Below are positions 1 through 10,850 of a DNA stretch of 64,000 nucleotides, one piece after another. The translations under genes and the position numbers were made by a program. The notes under the pieces are model-generated. The model did no database searches and was not told where the DNA came from. It was given only the letters and a program-made list of their open reading frames with translations. The stretch spans positions 24,364,655 through 24,428,654 of the forward strand of contig OX457038.1 in assembly GCA_949752735.1 (NCBI GenBank). Reading direction: 5' to 3'. Origin of the DNA: Lumbricus terrestris (taxonomy: Eukaryota > Annelida > Clitellata > Crassiclitellata > Lumbricidae). The stretch's first letter is position 1. Each line of letters opens with the position of its first letter.

Positions 1-929
1 AATAATACAAGTGAAGTTCAGGTAAGCAGGCTAACATCAAGAATTTTTTATTTTGCCTGACAAAAAAATTAGAATCGACTTAATGTAAAATCTACAGAAA
101 TGTGAATGTGAAAATAAGACAAATGTGCTGGTGGATTTTTAAAGAATTGCTGCAGATGTTTCTGCTCGCCAGAAAGCAATCAGCCACAAGATGGAAGACC
201 TCCTCCCTCCCCAATTGCCCCCAAGATAGTTGAATCATATCTAATCAGACTATTCTATAGCACTGTTATCAGAGCACACAGTGATAAGACACATAAATTA
301 ATGAGACAGAAATCAGTTATGATCCATTGTATCATATCTGCACAAATATCCATCAACAACTTATGAACAGCTACACATGAAATGCAATTTCAGTATTTAA
401 ATAATTCAAATCATATTCACAAATGTGAAAGGTACTTTTAAAGGCACCTTCCTTACAGGCACTACTGATCTAAATACATAAATTCATAATTAAAACACTG
501 AGTTTCATGTGCTTTTGCACATAATGCACGACGACAGAGTCTCTGAATAATTATCTTGAAAGGATGCAAAACAAATTAAAAAATAAATAGATCAAAGGTA
601 AACAATCTCACATATACGCATTACACAAAGGCGCTAAGCAACTGATTGCACAAAGGGAACAAAACCCTCCTATAGTGAATCTTCTATGCCTCAGAGCACA
701 TGCTTAGATCAGAGGAAGAAGCAGACCACCTTGAACAGGAGAACAAAGGATTCTAGAGGTAGACATACATGAGACTTCAGATATAAACTGTCAAACTGAA
801 AGTTGTGCTAACCATTAGTTAGAGACAATATGGCTCTTCTTCCTTAGTGCAAAGATAAATAGACATCTATAGGTCGAAATGTAAAGTTGCTACAAAACAA
901 TAATGTGGACTCATATAAAAGCATCCAAC
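1..929. other. AT-rich stretch with no gene supported
   Basis: No open frame with splice signals stands out on either strand. If the - strand segments at 930-4384 are a real gene, this would be its 3' end or downstream flank. Confidence 0.4.
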
Positions 930-1003
930 CTGTTCTCGATATGATGGCTTTTTTACTTCCACAACCTCAGTTTCCTTGGTTTCCACGTCAACCTTCTTGC
1001 TCT
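930..1003 (-). CDS. Possible exon of an unidentified - strand gene
   Basis: On the - strand a TTTGCAG acceptor opens a 74-base segment that is open in one frame only and ends at a GTTGGA donor-like site. It encodes 24 charged residues, beginning SKKVDVETKE and ending PSYREQ. Two bases are needed from the previous exon's split codon, and the 2287-2349 segment does not supply them, so an exon is missing or the model is wrong. Without the donor the frame reads on to a stop near 865, so this could be a terminal exon. The product is not recognised. Confidence 0.35.
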
Positions 1004-1103
1004 CTGCAAATACATAAATTTGCAACACTTGTCATACAAGAAAGAGCATTTTACCATACTACAAAAGTGAGCAAAATTGTGGAAACATGTACCAATTTGG
1101 ATA

Positions 1104-1350
1104 TTATGTATGTATGTATGTTTGTACATGCATGTATGTATGTATATATGTATGTGTGTATGCATGTATGTATGTATGCAATGCATGCATGTGTATATAG
1201 CTTATGCATGTATGTATGCATATATGTAAGTATGCAATTATGTATGTATGTACATGTATGTATGTATGTATGTATGTATGTATGCATGTATCTATCATAT
1301 ATGTATGTATGCATGTATGCATGTATACATGTATGTATGAATGTACATGT
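1104..1350. repeat. Degenerate TATG / TGCATGTA microsatellite
   Basis: About 245 bases of TATG repeats are interrupted by GCATG variants. Long ORFs cross it on both strands only because the tetramer has no stop in several frames. Confidence 0.9.
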
Positions 1351-1379
1351 AACATAACATAACATAGGTTTTTATTGCT

Positions 1380-1870
1380 CCCAACACATATCAATCAATC
1401 AATCACATAAATTTATATAGCATCCCTTCAAGATGTCTACTCAGAGGCGCCAAAACTCAGGCCTAGTCGAAAAGAAAAGTCTTGAGAAGACGATAGAAAG
1501 AGCCAGCAGAGTCATGGGGAAGCAAGCGGAGATCCGCTGGGAGGCCATTCCAGATAGCTGTACCCACCATGGAAAATGCTCTTCGCTGCATGGTAGCGGT
1601 ACGAGAAAAAGAGACAAGATAGTCACCATAGGCAGCTGAGGGCAGTGAACAATGGGCCCAGAGAAATGGAGACAGAGGTAAATAGCCCACATAAGTAGGA
1701 TGGAGCTTGAGCCAGGAAACAGTGCCAAGCAATAGACGAGACTCGATAAACAATGCGCTGCCGCAGTGAGATCCAGTGGAGGTTGTCCCTCATGAAGGCA
1801 GAAACGTGAGCAAACCGGGAGATGTCACCAACCAAGCTTGCTGCAGATTGATGGACCCTAACCAAGGAGT
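1380..1870 (-). mobile_element. CR1-like LINE 3' relic
   Basis: Read on the - strand, two shifted frames give the end of a non-LTR retrotransposon reverse transcriptase, with motifs such as AFSMVGTAIWNGLPADLR and the upstream FMRDNLHW. The 3' tail GAGTAG..CTTGAAGGG..GCTATATAAATTTATGTGATTGATTG is shared with many other copies in this window. It is 5'-truncated and frameshifted, hence dead. Confidence 0.8.
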
Positions 1871-2286
1871 TCAGGCGGACCTGTGGCAGGCCAACAGAAT
1901 TTCAAGCAAATGTTATGAAAAATAATGTACTGACTGTGTGAAAAGTCTGCATACAGTTCAAACGTTTTTATATGCAGTGCCTTTTGTTGATTGTTTTCAT
2001 CTGTAATCCATTCCCTGTTGAAATAAATAATTTTGCATAATTAGCCAATTGGATACATCAGACATAACATACGGTAGTTACGGTACATCATGTATGTTAA
2101 ACTAAATCAGCTAACTATAAGGTACATGTAAGAACCATTTTTTATATTTATTAACTATTCATTTTTTGTTGGCTAAGCAACTGGAAGCAAAACATGACCC
2201 TGCTGCACTTGCAACTGAATTCCTGGTTATATCTTCTCAAAGCCTACAATCTGTGACCTCAGTGTCCTGTTGGACAAGGAGCTCAC
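1871..2286. other. No gene seen
   Basis: AT-rich non-coding sequence between a LINE relic and a possible exon. No repeat structure was recognised. Confidence 0.4.
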
Positions 2287-2349
2287 TTGTTTCGCCAGAG
2301 CCTGAAGCCTGTCACATTTCGATTTCTGACCTTTTAATTCAGTCATATT
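2287..2349 (-). CDS. Possible coiled-coil exon of an unidentified - strand gene
   Basis: The - strand reads a TTGTAG acceptor, 21 codons (NMTELKGQKSKCDRLQALAKQ without its last residue is within a heptad-like pattern), then a strong GTGAGC donor. Both ends are phase 0 and the other two frames have early stops. The L/A spacing and charged residues look like a coiled coil. No specific family is recognised. The neighbours' phases do not join directly. Confidence 0.4.
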
Positions 2350-2725
2350 CTACAATGAATTTACCCTAAAATACCTTTAACCAAATGAAAACATCTTGTT
2401 CTAATGGAAATTATACCTGTTAGATTATCTCAATAGAATACAGAGTGAGAATATCAAAAGCAAAAGGTTCAGAAAATATGTGTCACCAAAGACCTAAGCA
2501 ACCATGACTTGAATATTCTGTAATTTTCCTGGACAATAAAGGGGTTCACTAGTCTATCATGCAACGCAAACTGCATCAAAATCTGTTGATAAATTCATGG
2601 CCGTCTGCTGAATTGAAGAATATTCTTTATTTGTGACCCTCTGGCCTATTTCAGCTTCTAGCACAATATCTATGAGGCAACAAGTGATTGGTTTCAAGAC
2701 TCTGCATCACACTTTTGCTACTCAC

Positions 2726-2819
2726 GTTCACAGTCTTGCCTGAGACTGTTATTATCAGCTATGCAGTGCGCCAGCTTCGCCATATTGCCCGTTCCCTTAT
2801 GCCTAGTGCCATCACCACC
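2726..2819 (-). CDS. Possible exon of an unidentified - strand gene
   Basis: The - strand is open over 31 codons up to a consensus GTGAGT donor, with GNMAKLAHCIADNNSLRQ in frame. The acceptor (CACTAG) is weak and its position is a guess. The segment ends one base into a codon, which does not match the phase-0 start of the 2287-2349 segment, so intervening exons would be needed. Confidence 0.33.
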
Positions 2820-3212
2820 CTAGTGTATTCTCTCATCACAGCTCACCTTTACTAAATTGCTTGCCACTCTAGTATGTCCACTGACCACGGATGGGTAGAG
2901 GATGAGGTGGGTTGGTGGAGTTTGCATTAGTTGCTGACAGGGTATAGAAGAATGAGGGAGAGACAGCAGGAGCTGTCTCATTCATAGAACTCACAGGAAG
3001 AGCACCATTTTCCCAGCATCAGATTTGAGTAGTGCCTTGTTCAGACAGTGAGAAGGTCGAAAACAATTCGACCAGGTTGAACGAATGGATGCGGAAAGCT
3101 CGAGGACGAGACCCAACAGTGAGAGGAATGGTGACATAGGAAATTTGAATCTGCCTATGACGCAAAGAACTGGAAGAAGAAGAAGAAAAACAACATTCTG
3201 GTAATGACTTAC

Positions 3213-3283
3213 ATCTTGTAATGCTGTGATGTTTCCGAACCAGCAGGATTACTGATGTAGTGTAATCCTTCACCTTCAGCTAT
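3213..3283 (-). CDS. Possible exon of an unidentified - strand gene
   Basis: The - strand shows a CTACAG acceptor, a single open frame beginning IAEGEGLHYISNPAGSE, and a consensus GTAAGT donor after two bases of the next codon. It starts in phase 0, which fits the phase-0 end of the 4281-4384 segment, so these two could be consecutive exons. Confidence 0.4.
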
Positions 3284-3659
3284 CTGTAGTTTCAATCAAG
3301 AATCAATGTCTTAGTGATCACATTTTTCACAAATCAAGTTGCATTGTCTTCAACTTATAATTATAGAATTTATTCAAAATCTTGAAAGCATCAGCCAATG
3401 ATATCCACATCATAATTATAGTATTCACAATTTAAAAAAGCATTGTGCAAAAACAAGAAAATGTCTCATAGAAAGTTGGTCTCCTAGTTCTCAATAAATA
3501 ATGCATTAATTGACATCATGTATAAATTTAGAATTTTAGCTTCAGTTGAAACTAATTACAGTGTGCCTTAAAACAAATAACTGAAGTTTAAATTAATCTG
3601 ATAAACATATCAAGCAAGATAAAGTTAATAGTGCACTATTGTATGTGTGTGCGGCATTG

Positions 3660-3727
3660 CACGCGTGTGCATATGTATGTATGTATGAGCGTGTATTTAT
3701 GCATGCATGTATGTACTGTATGTATGA
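3660..3727. repeat. TATG-type microsatellite
   Basis: A short run of degenerate TGTATGTA repeats directly next to the 3' end of a SINE copy. Confidence 0.75.
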
Positions 3728-3855
3728 TCCCTTGTTATAGCGCCCCCTTCAAGAGTTATACTCAGAGGCGCTCCAGACTACAGTACGGACACAGAATCGG
3801 ATTTTCACGCCAAAGTGCACGAGCAATTGCAAGTGAAGCACTTGCTCAGGGTCCC
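3728..3855 (-). mobile_element. tRNA-derived SINE, truncated copy
   Basis: This matches the body and tail of the fuller copy at 12277-12511: the shared tail CTTGAAGGGGGCGCTATAAC and the body with CTGTAGTCTGGAGCGCC on the - strand. The tRNA-like head is missing, so it is a 5'-truncated copy. Confidence 0.75.
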
Positions 3856-4280
3856 AATGCTATTGATTATTAATATGCATCAATAGATCACTGAGTATAA
3901 TAGACGCTGTTCAAGCTCACTTGATGCATATGTAGATGGCAGAAACAAGGAAACTTGGCTTTCTAATTTTTCTCAAGTTTTCTAATTTCAAATACTGCTC
4001 TATTTTTAAATTTAAAAAAAGAAACAAATACTGTTGTGGCTTATATTATATGGAAATTTAGCAATAATTAATCAATAGCATTGGGTAAGTAATAATAAAA
4101 CTCATAACTTAAAATATCACTTTATTTTAGGCTACAAAATTTTAAATATACAACAAAATTTGCACTAACAAATTAACATAATTTTTTTATGTATCATATG
4201 GAGAAAATCGAAGATAAAGCTTCATGTCACATAATGTGAAACCATCAATAAAAAAATACCCGAAAGCTTATGTTACGCAC

Positions 4281-4384
4281 CAATACAGGCATGCCTTTGG
4301 GTCCAGGTCCTTTTTCAGTTTTCTTAACTAGTCTGTACATCATTTTTCTTCTGTAATCAGTTGGAAGATCCGGAACATATGCCA
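4281..4384 (-). CDS. Possible exon of an unidentified - strand gene
   Basis: The - strand reads a TTTCCAG acceptor, two bases of a split codon, 34 open codons (AYVPDLPTDYRRKMMYR... then KKTEKGPGPKGMPVL), and a GTGCGT donor. The proline- and lysine-rich, motif-like text looks protein-coding and is the best segment of this group. It ends in phase 0 and could splice to 3213-3283. The product is not recognised. Confidence 0.45.
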
Positions 4385-5200
4385 CTGGAAACCAACAATA
4401 TTAAATTAGCCACTTGAGTACTGGTGAGTTTGCTGTACATATAATTCACCAGACTGAGCTAAGCTGCAGCTGCATGGGAAGAGACAACAACAGAGCTCTG
4501 TGTGCTGGTATCCAACTTCGACCATAGTGCTAAAAAACTAACAGTCACAGTGCCACACGTGTTGATAATCCAACATCCATAATAAATCAAGCAATATCAT
4601 TTCATGAGTTTTTAAGGCTGAACTAGTATCGTCACACACTTTGCATGGTTTTCTCCAAGTGAACTTCCTAACAAATGGAAAAATGACTGATTCAACTGGT
4701 CAACACAAACATAAACAATACAATCATAAATTGAGAAAGAAATGGAGTGATGGAATCCCACCATTGAACAAAATATGTAAGAAAGTCAGAACCGTTGTGC
4801 CAGGTCATCACGAAAAGCACAAGTTGAACTACTTTTCAGAAATGTTATCCTCATGACCTCATGAGAATTGTCCAACAGTCACTAGGGCAATGAAATGAAT
4901 TCTCATAAATTGATCGCAGTAGGTGACTAGAATAACCTACTCTTATAAGCTACTAGACTTAGGTGAAGCTGTACACTTTATTCATTCATTCATTATAGAG
5001 ATTTAGGTACTTGTTTTTATATGACCACCGCAAATTTTTCATTAATTTTTTGGTATTAAGCGTCGGTAATACCGCAGAAATACGTCACGTCATCGAGGAA
5101 ATATATACATTTAAGAAAATCTTGTTTATTGTTTTAGAAGAATGAAAACAAGTGCAGTCGAACCATTTAAAAACAATGAGCTTACTAGAGTTATCATCAG
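4385..5200. other. No gene seen
   Basis: Mostly AT-rich non-coding sequence with a short ATTC repeat near 4980. A 71-codon + strand frame at 4641-4856 has no recognisable motif. Confidence 0.4.
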
Positions 5201-5220
5201 TCGTACACCATATGTGTTGC

Positions 5221-5530
5221 GTTCTGTGCAGGGTTGGTTAGGCGTCGTGAGGGTCGTTTAGGTCAGGCTACCCTCTGCGAAGGTCGGTTAGAGTCAGATT
5301 AGGTGTCATGGGGGTCGGTTAGGGTTAGGTATAGGGTTAGATTCATCAAGTCACCGATATTATAGTTGGCCAATTATTCGGCGAAATTGCAGTATCGGGG
5401 ACTGAACCATATGCCCATACAATATATTTTGATAGTACCTAATGATGACACTAACCCTAACCGACCCTCACGATGCTTAAAATGACCCTAATCGACCTTC
5501 ATGAGTCACGACGCCTAACCTGATCCCTAA
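5221..5530. repeat. Inverted repeat of GGTTAGGCGTCGTGAGGGTC-like units
   Basis: The left half repeats TTAGGCGTCGTGAGGGTCGG-like units. The right half carries the same units reversed (CTAACCGACCCTCACGATG, CACGACGCCTAACC). The outer arms also mirror each other around CCGATA..TGCAATT. A related direct cluster lies at 7197-7290. Some stretches read TTAGGGTTAGG, close to the animal telomere hexamer. Confidence 0.7.
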
Positions 5531-5736
5531 CCCACACACAAAGTCTCCGATACTGCAATTACGCCAATTATTCCTCATTGCATGACATTCAGTGGCTTTA
5601 TTTTTCAAAAACATATTTTCAAAGTTGTGGTTTTATCAATTTCAGTTTGAATTAAGGAAATATAAATAAATATTATTTTGTCTATCCAGTGTGTTTTTCA
5701 GCGTATTTTTTGCCATAACTAAATTTTGGTGATTGG

Positions 5737-6703
5737 CAGAGGCGTAGCGACCGCCCTTCGTACCCTCCGACCGGAGGGGGCCCCGCAAGGAAGGGGGCCC
5801 CCGAAAGTGGCAAAAATGTAATGTGTAGCTATAGGTTAGTGACATTTATTGACACTGTTGCACAATCAATGTTGGAAAGCACTGTTAGAAAGACTTCAGC
5901 AGCAGTAATTAAGTACGGAATACGTGTACACTGTAGCCCTATGTAGGTTATAGGGCCTACATAATGAATACCCATTATAATTTTATTGTGTAAAATATAG
6001 ATACTGCATTCCAATTTCTGCATTGTAAGGGCCCTAAGAGCCAAACTTTGAACGCTGAAAATGCAACGGATTTTCAGATATGCAGTTCTGGATCAGGGCA
6101 CTTTGATGCCAATTCTAGAAAATTTCATAGAGTAATAAATGTATAATAATAATCAGCATAGCGACGCTAGGAGGGCTATAAGCCCCCCGAAAAGGCCATC
6201 CATTTTCTTAACATGTAAAGATGAAACATTTCCATGATCAGCCCCCCCTAAAAACTGAGACCATGTGCACGAGATTTCGACCAAACGACTAAAAAAAGAT
6301 CGTTTTGGCGGGTAAAAATGAAATTTTTCACGAGATTTCGACCAAATGATTAAAAAAGGGAAAAAAGGTCGTCAGAAATTTGGCGGTTGAAAATGGAAAA
6401 TTTTCATGAGATTTTGACCAAAATTAATGCGCTAAAAATAGGTCGTCAGAAATTTTGGCGGCTGAAAATGGAAAATTCCATTCGCGGGATTTCAGCCCCC
6501 CCTTCCAAAACTGAAATTCTGGCGCCGCCACTGATAATGATGTCAGCTTTAGGGCTTAATAATAATTATGAAACGAAATTACTTAGAATGAGCACGTTGC
6601 GGAATTACGTACATCGCATAACAGTTTCTGCAATGTAAGGGGCCCCGCCGCCCCGGACATATTATGTTCGGAGGGGGCCACGTTCATTGTTGCTACGGCC
6701 CTG
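5737..6703. mobile_element. Non-autonomous hAT-type element with 8-bp TSD
   Basis: The ends are CAGAGGCGTAGCGAC and, reversed, CAGGGCCGTAGCAAC. An identical 8-bp duplication, GTGATTGG, flanks it at 5729-5736 and 6704-6711. Eight-base duplications and CAG-starting ends are hAT hallmarks. No transposase frame is present. A second element is nested at 6154-6533. Confidence 0.85.
6154..6533. mobile_element. hAT-type element nested in another
   Basis: It starts CAGCATAGCGACGCTAGG and ends CTGGCGCCGCCACTG. It is flanked by ATAATAAT (6146-6153) and ATAATGAT (6534-6541), a 7/8 match. The GGCGCCGCCACTG end is shared with the element at 61268-61547. Internal direct repeats carry GAGATTTCGACCAAA and GGTCGTCAGAAATTT. 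Confidence 0.75.
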
Positions 6704-6728
6704 GTGATTGGATAAAAACAAGTACCGA

Positions 6729-6975
6729 GATTTATATAGCGCCCCTTTAAGGTTACTACTCAGGAGTGCTCCCTGACTCAACCTCAGCTGAAAAGTACTG
6801 TTTACAGCTGTGATAAAAAATCATAGAAGAAATCCTAGGCATAAGGCAGATAGACAGCTGAAGCCCATTCCATATCATGGGGCCAATAACAGAGAAAGCA
6901 TGGTGCAGTCTAAGAGCAGCTTATACTAGGGGAATGATTTCAAAGAGAGTGCAGAAACGCAGAGCAAGACAACCT
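6729..6975 (-). mobile_element. CR1-like LINE 3' relic
   Basis: The - strand ends with the common tail (GAGTAGTAACC..AAAGGGGCGCTATATAAATC). It is preceded by degraded C-terminal reverse transcriptase sequence, with no frame open for long. Confidence 0.65.
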
Positions 6976-7196
6976 GAACAACCAAATGCTTGTGTATTGC
7001 AAGCTGTCTATTCTATTAGCAATTAAGATTTATGTCTTCTGGCATTAAATTTTGCGTTCTTGTGAATTGCTTCAATTGCATTTACTGTACACTGCAACCG
7101 GTTGCGGTCTGTCAAACCGGATTGTTCAATATTAAACGAATATTAAAAACCGGCATAATTTAGTATCCGGGACCGACGTGTCGGTTAAATTCAGAT

Positions 7197-7290
7197 TTAG
7201 GGGTCGTGAGGGTCGGATAGGTCATGTTAGGCGTCGTGAGTGTCGGTTAGGATCAGATTAGGCGTCGTGAGGGTCGGTGGGTTTGGAGTT
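7197..7290 (+). repeat. Direct cluster of GTCGTGAGGGTCGG units
   Basis: Three to four copies of a TTAGGCGTCGTGAGGGTCGG-like unit in direct orientation, the same family as the inverted cluster at 5221-5530. Confidence 0.7.
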
Positions 7291-7591
7291 GGGCTAGTGT
7301 CGTCATTCGGTCCAGGATATTAGAAGTTAACCCAAAAATTGATTTAGCATAATCAATTAGAGAGGGAACACAGGGAATAAACTAAAGTCTGCGATAACCC
7401 AACATGTCGTTTGCAGCATCTGTTGCTCGTTTGCAGCAGCATTTGCTGTTGAACAACAAATGCAAATTGACCAAACAACAGTGTAGAAGAAAAGTACCAC
7501 TATTAAACAGAACAACAGACACACCGACTAATGCCGTAGATTTCTTGTTATCTTCGAAGACAGTCATATCTAGTCCTTCTTCAACGCTTAC

Positions 7592-7642
7592 TGGGTATGT
7601 ATCGCCAGTATCTTCATCGCTTAAAAAATATTCCTTCGTCAT
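7592..7642 (-). CDS. Possible first exon of an unidentified - strand gene
   Basis: An ATG at 7642 on the - strand opens 17 acidic codons (MTKEYFLSDEDTGDTYP) followed by a good GTAAGC donor. It ends in phase 0. The next candidate segment, 4281-4384, needs one carried base, so either an exon between them was missed or this is not part of that gene. The frame also reads on to 7382 if the donor is not used. Confidence 0.3.
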
Positions 7643-7691
7643 TTTTTCCCTTTACTTCACGTAACTTGAAAGTAGCACGTGTGTAGACCTC

Positions 7692-7692
<1 letters not shown>

Positions 7693-7742
<50 letters not shown>
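7693..7742. repeat. (TA)n microsatellite
   Basis: About 25 TA units lie between an 8-base GTGTAGAC and the left inverted end of the element at 7747-8365. Confidence 0.95.
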
Positions 7743-7745
<3 letters not shown>

Positions 7746-7746
7746 C

Positions 7747-8365
7747 CAGCGTTGCCACTTTAAAAAATGAAAAACCCAAGTTGGAGGGGTAAAAGAACCC
7801 TAGAAAACCCAAGTTCAGCATATCTTTCGAAAATGTCCAGAATTTCAGACTTTCCGACCGAAAATCCAGAATTATTAAGAATTTTCGGCCCAAAAATATG
7901 ATGACCTTTTTCTTTTTAAGTCATCCGCCACAAATCTTCCTTAAAAATAATAATAATATTCGTTTATTCAAATTCAATCTGACACACCGCAGAACGATTA
8001 CAGGTACAAGTTATACGAAATACGGCCAGCTTCGCACGACACGCAGGTCGGCTACAACAGGTTCGGTAACTTAACACTAATGGCCTAAGTGTTGGAACGC
8101 TCCTGATCGGCCAAGCCAGGAGAGAAGAAAAGTACCACTATTAAACAGAACAACAGACACACCGACTAATGCCGTAGATTTCGTAAAAATGTCATAATGT
8201 CATAGATTTCATAAAATGTCGAAAAGACCCGAAAGTGTAAAAAATTGTCCTTTTTGAGTCGAAAAACCCAAACAAAAAACACATTTGTCGCAAAAAAACA
8301 TTTCCCAAGTTCAGATCGATAAACCCAAGATCTTGTGAGAAAAACCCCAAGGATTGGCAACGCTG
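7747..8365. mobile_element. hAT-like element with CAGCGTTGCCA ends
   Basis: The left end CAGCGTTGCCACTTT and the right end, reversed, CAGCGTTGCCAATCC form terminal inverted repeats. GTGTAGAC sits directly after the right end (8366-8373) and again at 7681-7688, but on the left a (TA)n tract of about 58 bases separates it from the end. That spacing suggests a target duplication later pushed apart by microsatellite growth. A SINE fragment is nested inside. Confidence 0.6.
7945..8182 (-). mobile_element. SINE fragment fused to a copied 60-bp local segment
   Basis: On the - strand 7960-8122 matches the 3' part of the tRNA-like SINE at 51299-51625 (shared text such as TTGGCCGA, GCACTTAGGC-like and CGTATTTCGTATAAC), with a GAATTTGAATAAACG tail. 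Immediately 5' of it, 8123-8182 is an exact copy of 7485-7544. Confidence 0.7.
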
Positions 8366-8369
8366 GTGT

Positions 8370-8950
<581 letters not shown>

Positions 8951-9600
8951 CTCTTTCTCTCTCTCTTTTTTTTCTGAAAAACAGCTAATCTACATCAGAT
9001 CTGCATGGCGCAATGCTCGTGATTAAGCTGGTGCCCGCGCTTTGACTAAGAGTAGCGCTTTAGAAATTTCGTTCTAGCGCATTTTTTAGTCTGGGTGAAA
9101 AGTCGCCGGTATCAGTCTAAGAATAGGTATAGGAGTAGCAGTTATTATTGGTCGGTATATCTGATATCTTTAACGTAATAGTTACTAAAACGAGAAGCAC
9201 GCCGTTAAACGATTTTGCGTGAGTATTCGTAAAATTTCGTTTTACTTGCGATAAAAGTGTGACCGAACTCAATGTCTGTAGATTTTCGATGGCGGCCATG
9301 ACAGTGTTGATAGTGCCCGAAACTAGGGCTACCAACTTTTTATTTTGCCATTACTGGACGCCCGCAGTCACCCGATATATAACTGTGTTTATAACCAATA
9401 ACTGTATTTATGCAACAAATGTTGTGTCAGACCAATAGGTAAACACGCACACTGCATGTCCGTACTCCAATCAATATGGTTGCCAACGAATGCAATAAAT
9501 TAGAGCGCAGCGACCTACCGACGGCATCGCAACATGCATCCCTACATGCAAAGCGCTCAGTAAGTAAGTAATCTACGCAAGTAGCAACAGTAAAAATTAA
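8951..9600. other. No gene seen
   Basis: Unremarkable non-coding sequence. A short AGTAAGTAAGTA run occurs near 9558. Confidence 0.4.
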
Positions 9601-9604
9601 AACG

Positions 9605-10166
9605 ATGTGAATAAGAAAGCCTAATATCGGTGGATGCGAAGTGCCACAAAGAAATCAAGAAAAGGATAGCGATGGGGAAAGAAGCGTTCACGAAAAGGAA
9701 AGAGCTACTGAAAGGAGGATTGAATCGAGACATCAAGAAAAGACTGGTCAAGGCACTGATCTGGAGCGTCACACTGTACGGAGCAGAGACCTGGACGATG
9801 AGAAAGGAGGATGTCAAAACGAATAGAAGGGATATGGAGAAGGATGGAAAGGGTCAGCTGGACAGAGCATAAATCAAACGAAGAAGTATTGAAGAAGGTG
9901 GAAGAGGAAAGATCCTTGATGAATACAATTAGAACAAGGCAGAAGAACTGGATGGGACATATACTGAGAGGCAACTCCTTGCAAAGAGACATAGTGGACG
10001 GCAAAATGGAGGGGAAGAGGAAGACCTAGGGAACAGTTCTTGGACTGGATGATGGAGGATGGATATGGAAAACTTAAAGAAAAGGCACAACACCGAGAAG
10101 AGTGGCGTCGTTGGGCATCTGGACCTGCTGAGAGGCAGCAGACCTAAAGAAGAAGAAGAATAAGAA
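9605..10166 (+). mobile_element. RTE-like LINE 3' fragment
   Basis: Shifted + strand frames spell the C-terminal end of a non-LTR reverse transcriptase: KEIKKRIAMGKEAF, LYGAETWTMRKED, RRMERVSWTEHKSNEEVL, NWMGHILRG and EWRRWASG. This is the style of the 'LYGCETW..NEEVL..GHILR' elements. It is 5'-truncated, with frameshifts near 9810-9880, and ends in an AAGAAGAAGAATAAG tail. The clade within the RTE/Jockey group is uncertain. Confidence 0.8.
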
Positions 10167-10448
10167 ACGTTTAATGTGATCTAACAATAAATCGAATTGG
10201 AGCCATGCATTGTGAGGTTTAATATGTTGTAGCGATAAAGCTACTGAATTAATAGAAATACGCGTCTACCTAGGTGTTCAAAATAATAGCAAAAATGTTC
10301 ATGCCCAGCTGATTGCTTCATATGCGCCAGGCGGAACATCAGCTAAATTATACCTTCGAAAGAGCCGAATTCTTTCGCAAGGTGCAGGTTTATTTACTCT
10401 CAAACTGTAATGTACTGCATATCTAACCATATATCACCCTCTAATTCT

Positions 10449-10488
10449 AACTTTAGGCTGCTTGTCAAAAGACAAGCAGCCTAAAGTT
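10449..10488. repeat. Perfect 18-bp stem hairpin
   Basis: The arms AACTTTAGGCTGCTTGTC and its exact complement are separated by AAAA. Nothing else around it suggests a gene. Confidence 0.85.
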
Positions 10489-10751
10489 TAAAGATTGGAA
10501 TCAACTTCAAGAAGGCTTTTTAATTTCCTGGAACCTGTAAGTAAGTAAGTAAGTATTCTGACTTATGACCAGCACGAGCGAGGTTATAGACCCTACGTCA
10601 CGTGTGCAGATTACAGATTGGAAATCCCGAAGACTGCGTGCCTGTTGATATATGGTTGTCGACGACATATGGTTGTCAACGACTTAGCTAAAATAGAGTG
10701 CTGTGGCTTATCAGCTGCATCGCATGATACAATGCGCTCAGTAAGTAAGTA

Positions 10752-10850
10752 ATCAACGCGGGATCACCTTTCTTTTTGACCAGTCTGAGTAGAGATCTTG
10801 AAGTGGCGCTATATAAATTTATGTGATTGATTGATTGATCTGACTAAAAT
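10752..10850 (+). mobile_element. CR1-like LINE/SINE 3' tail, short copy
   Basis: The + strand carries GAGTAGAGATCTTGAAGTGG and GCTATATAAATTTATGTGATTG, ending in ATTG repeats. Only the common tail is left. Confidence 0.65.

Noticed and set aside
887..1394. Three overlapping frames of 96-156 codons full of MYVCMYV or IHTYIHT repeats
   Set aside because: They are translations of the TATG microsatellite; no splice or protein motif supports them.
7382..7664. Opposite 86-codon frames
   Set aside because: Open on both strands with no motif. Only the first 17 - strand codons, ending at a donor, were kept as a weak candidate.
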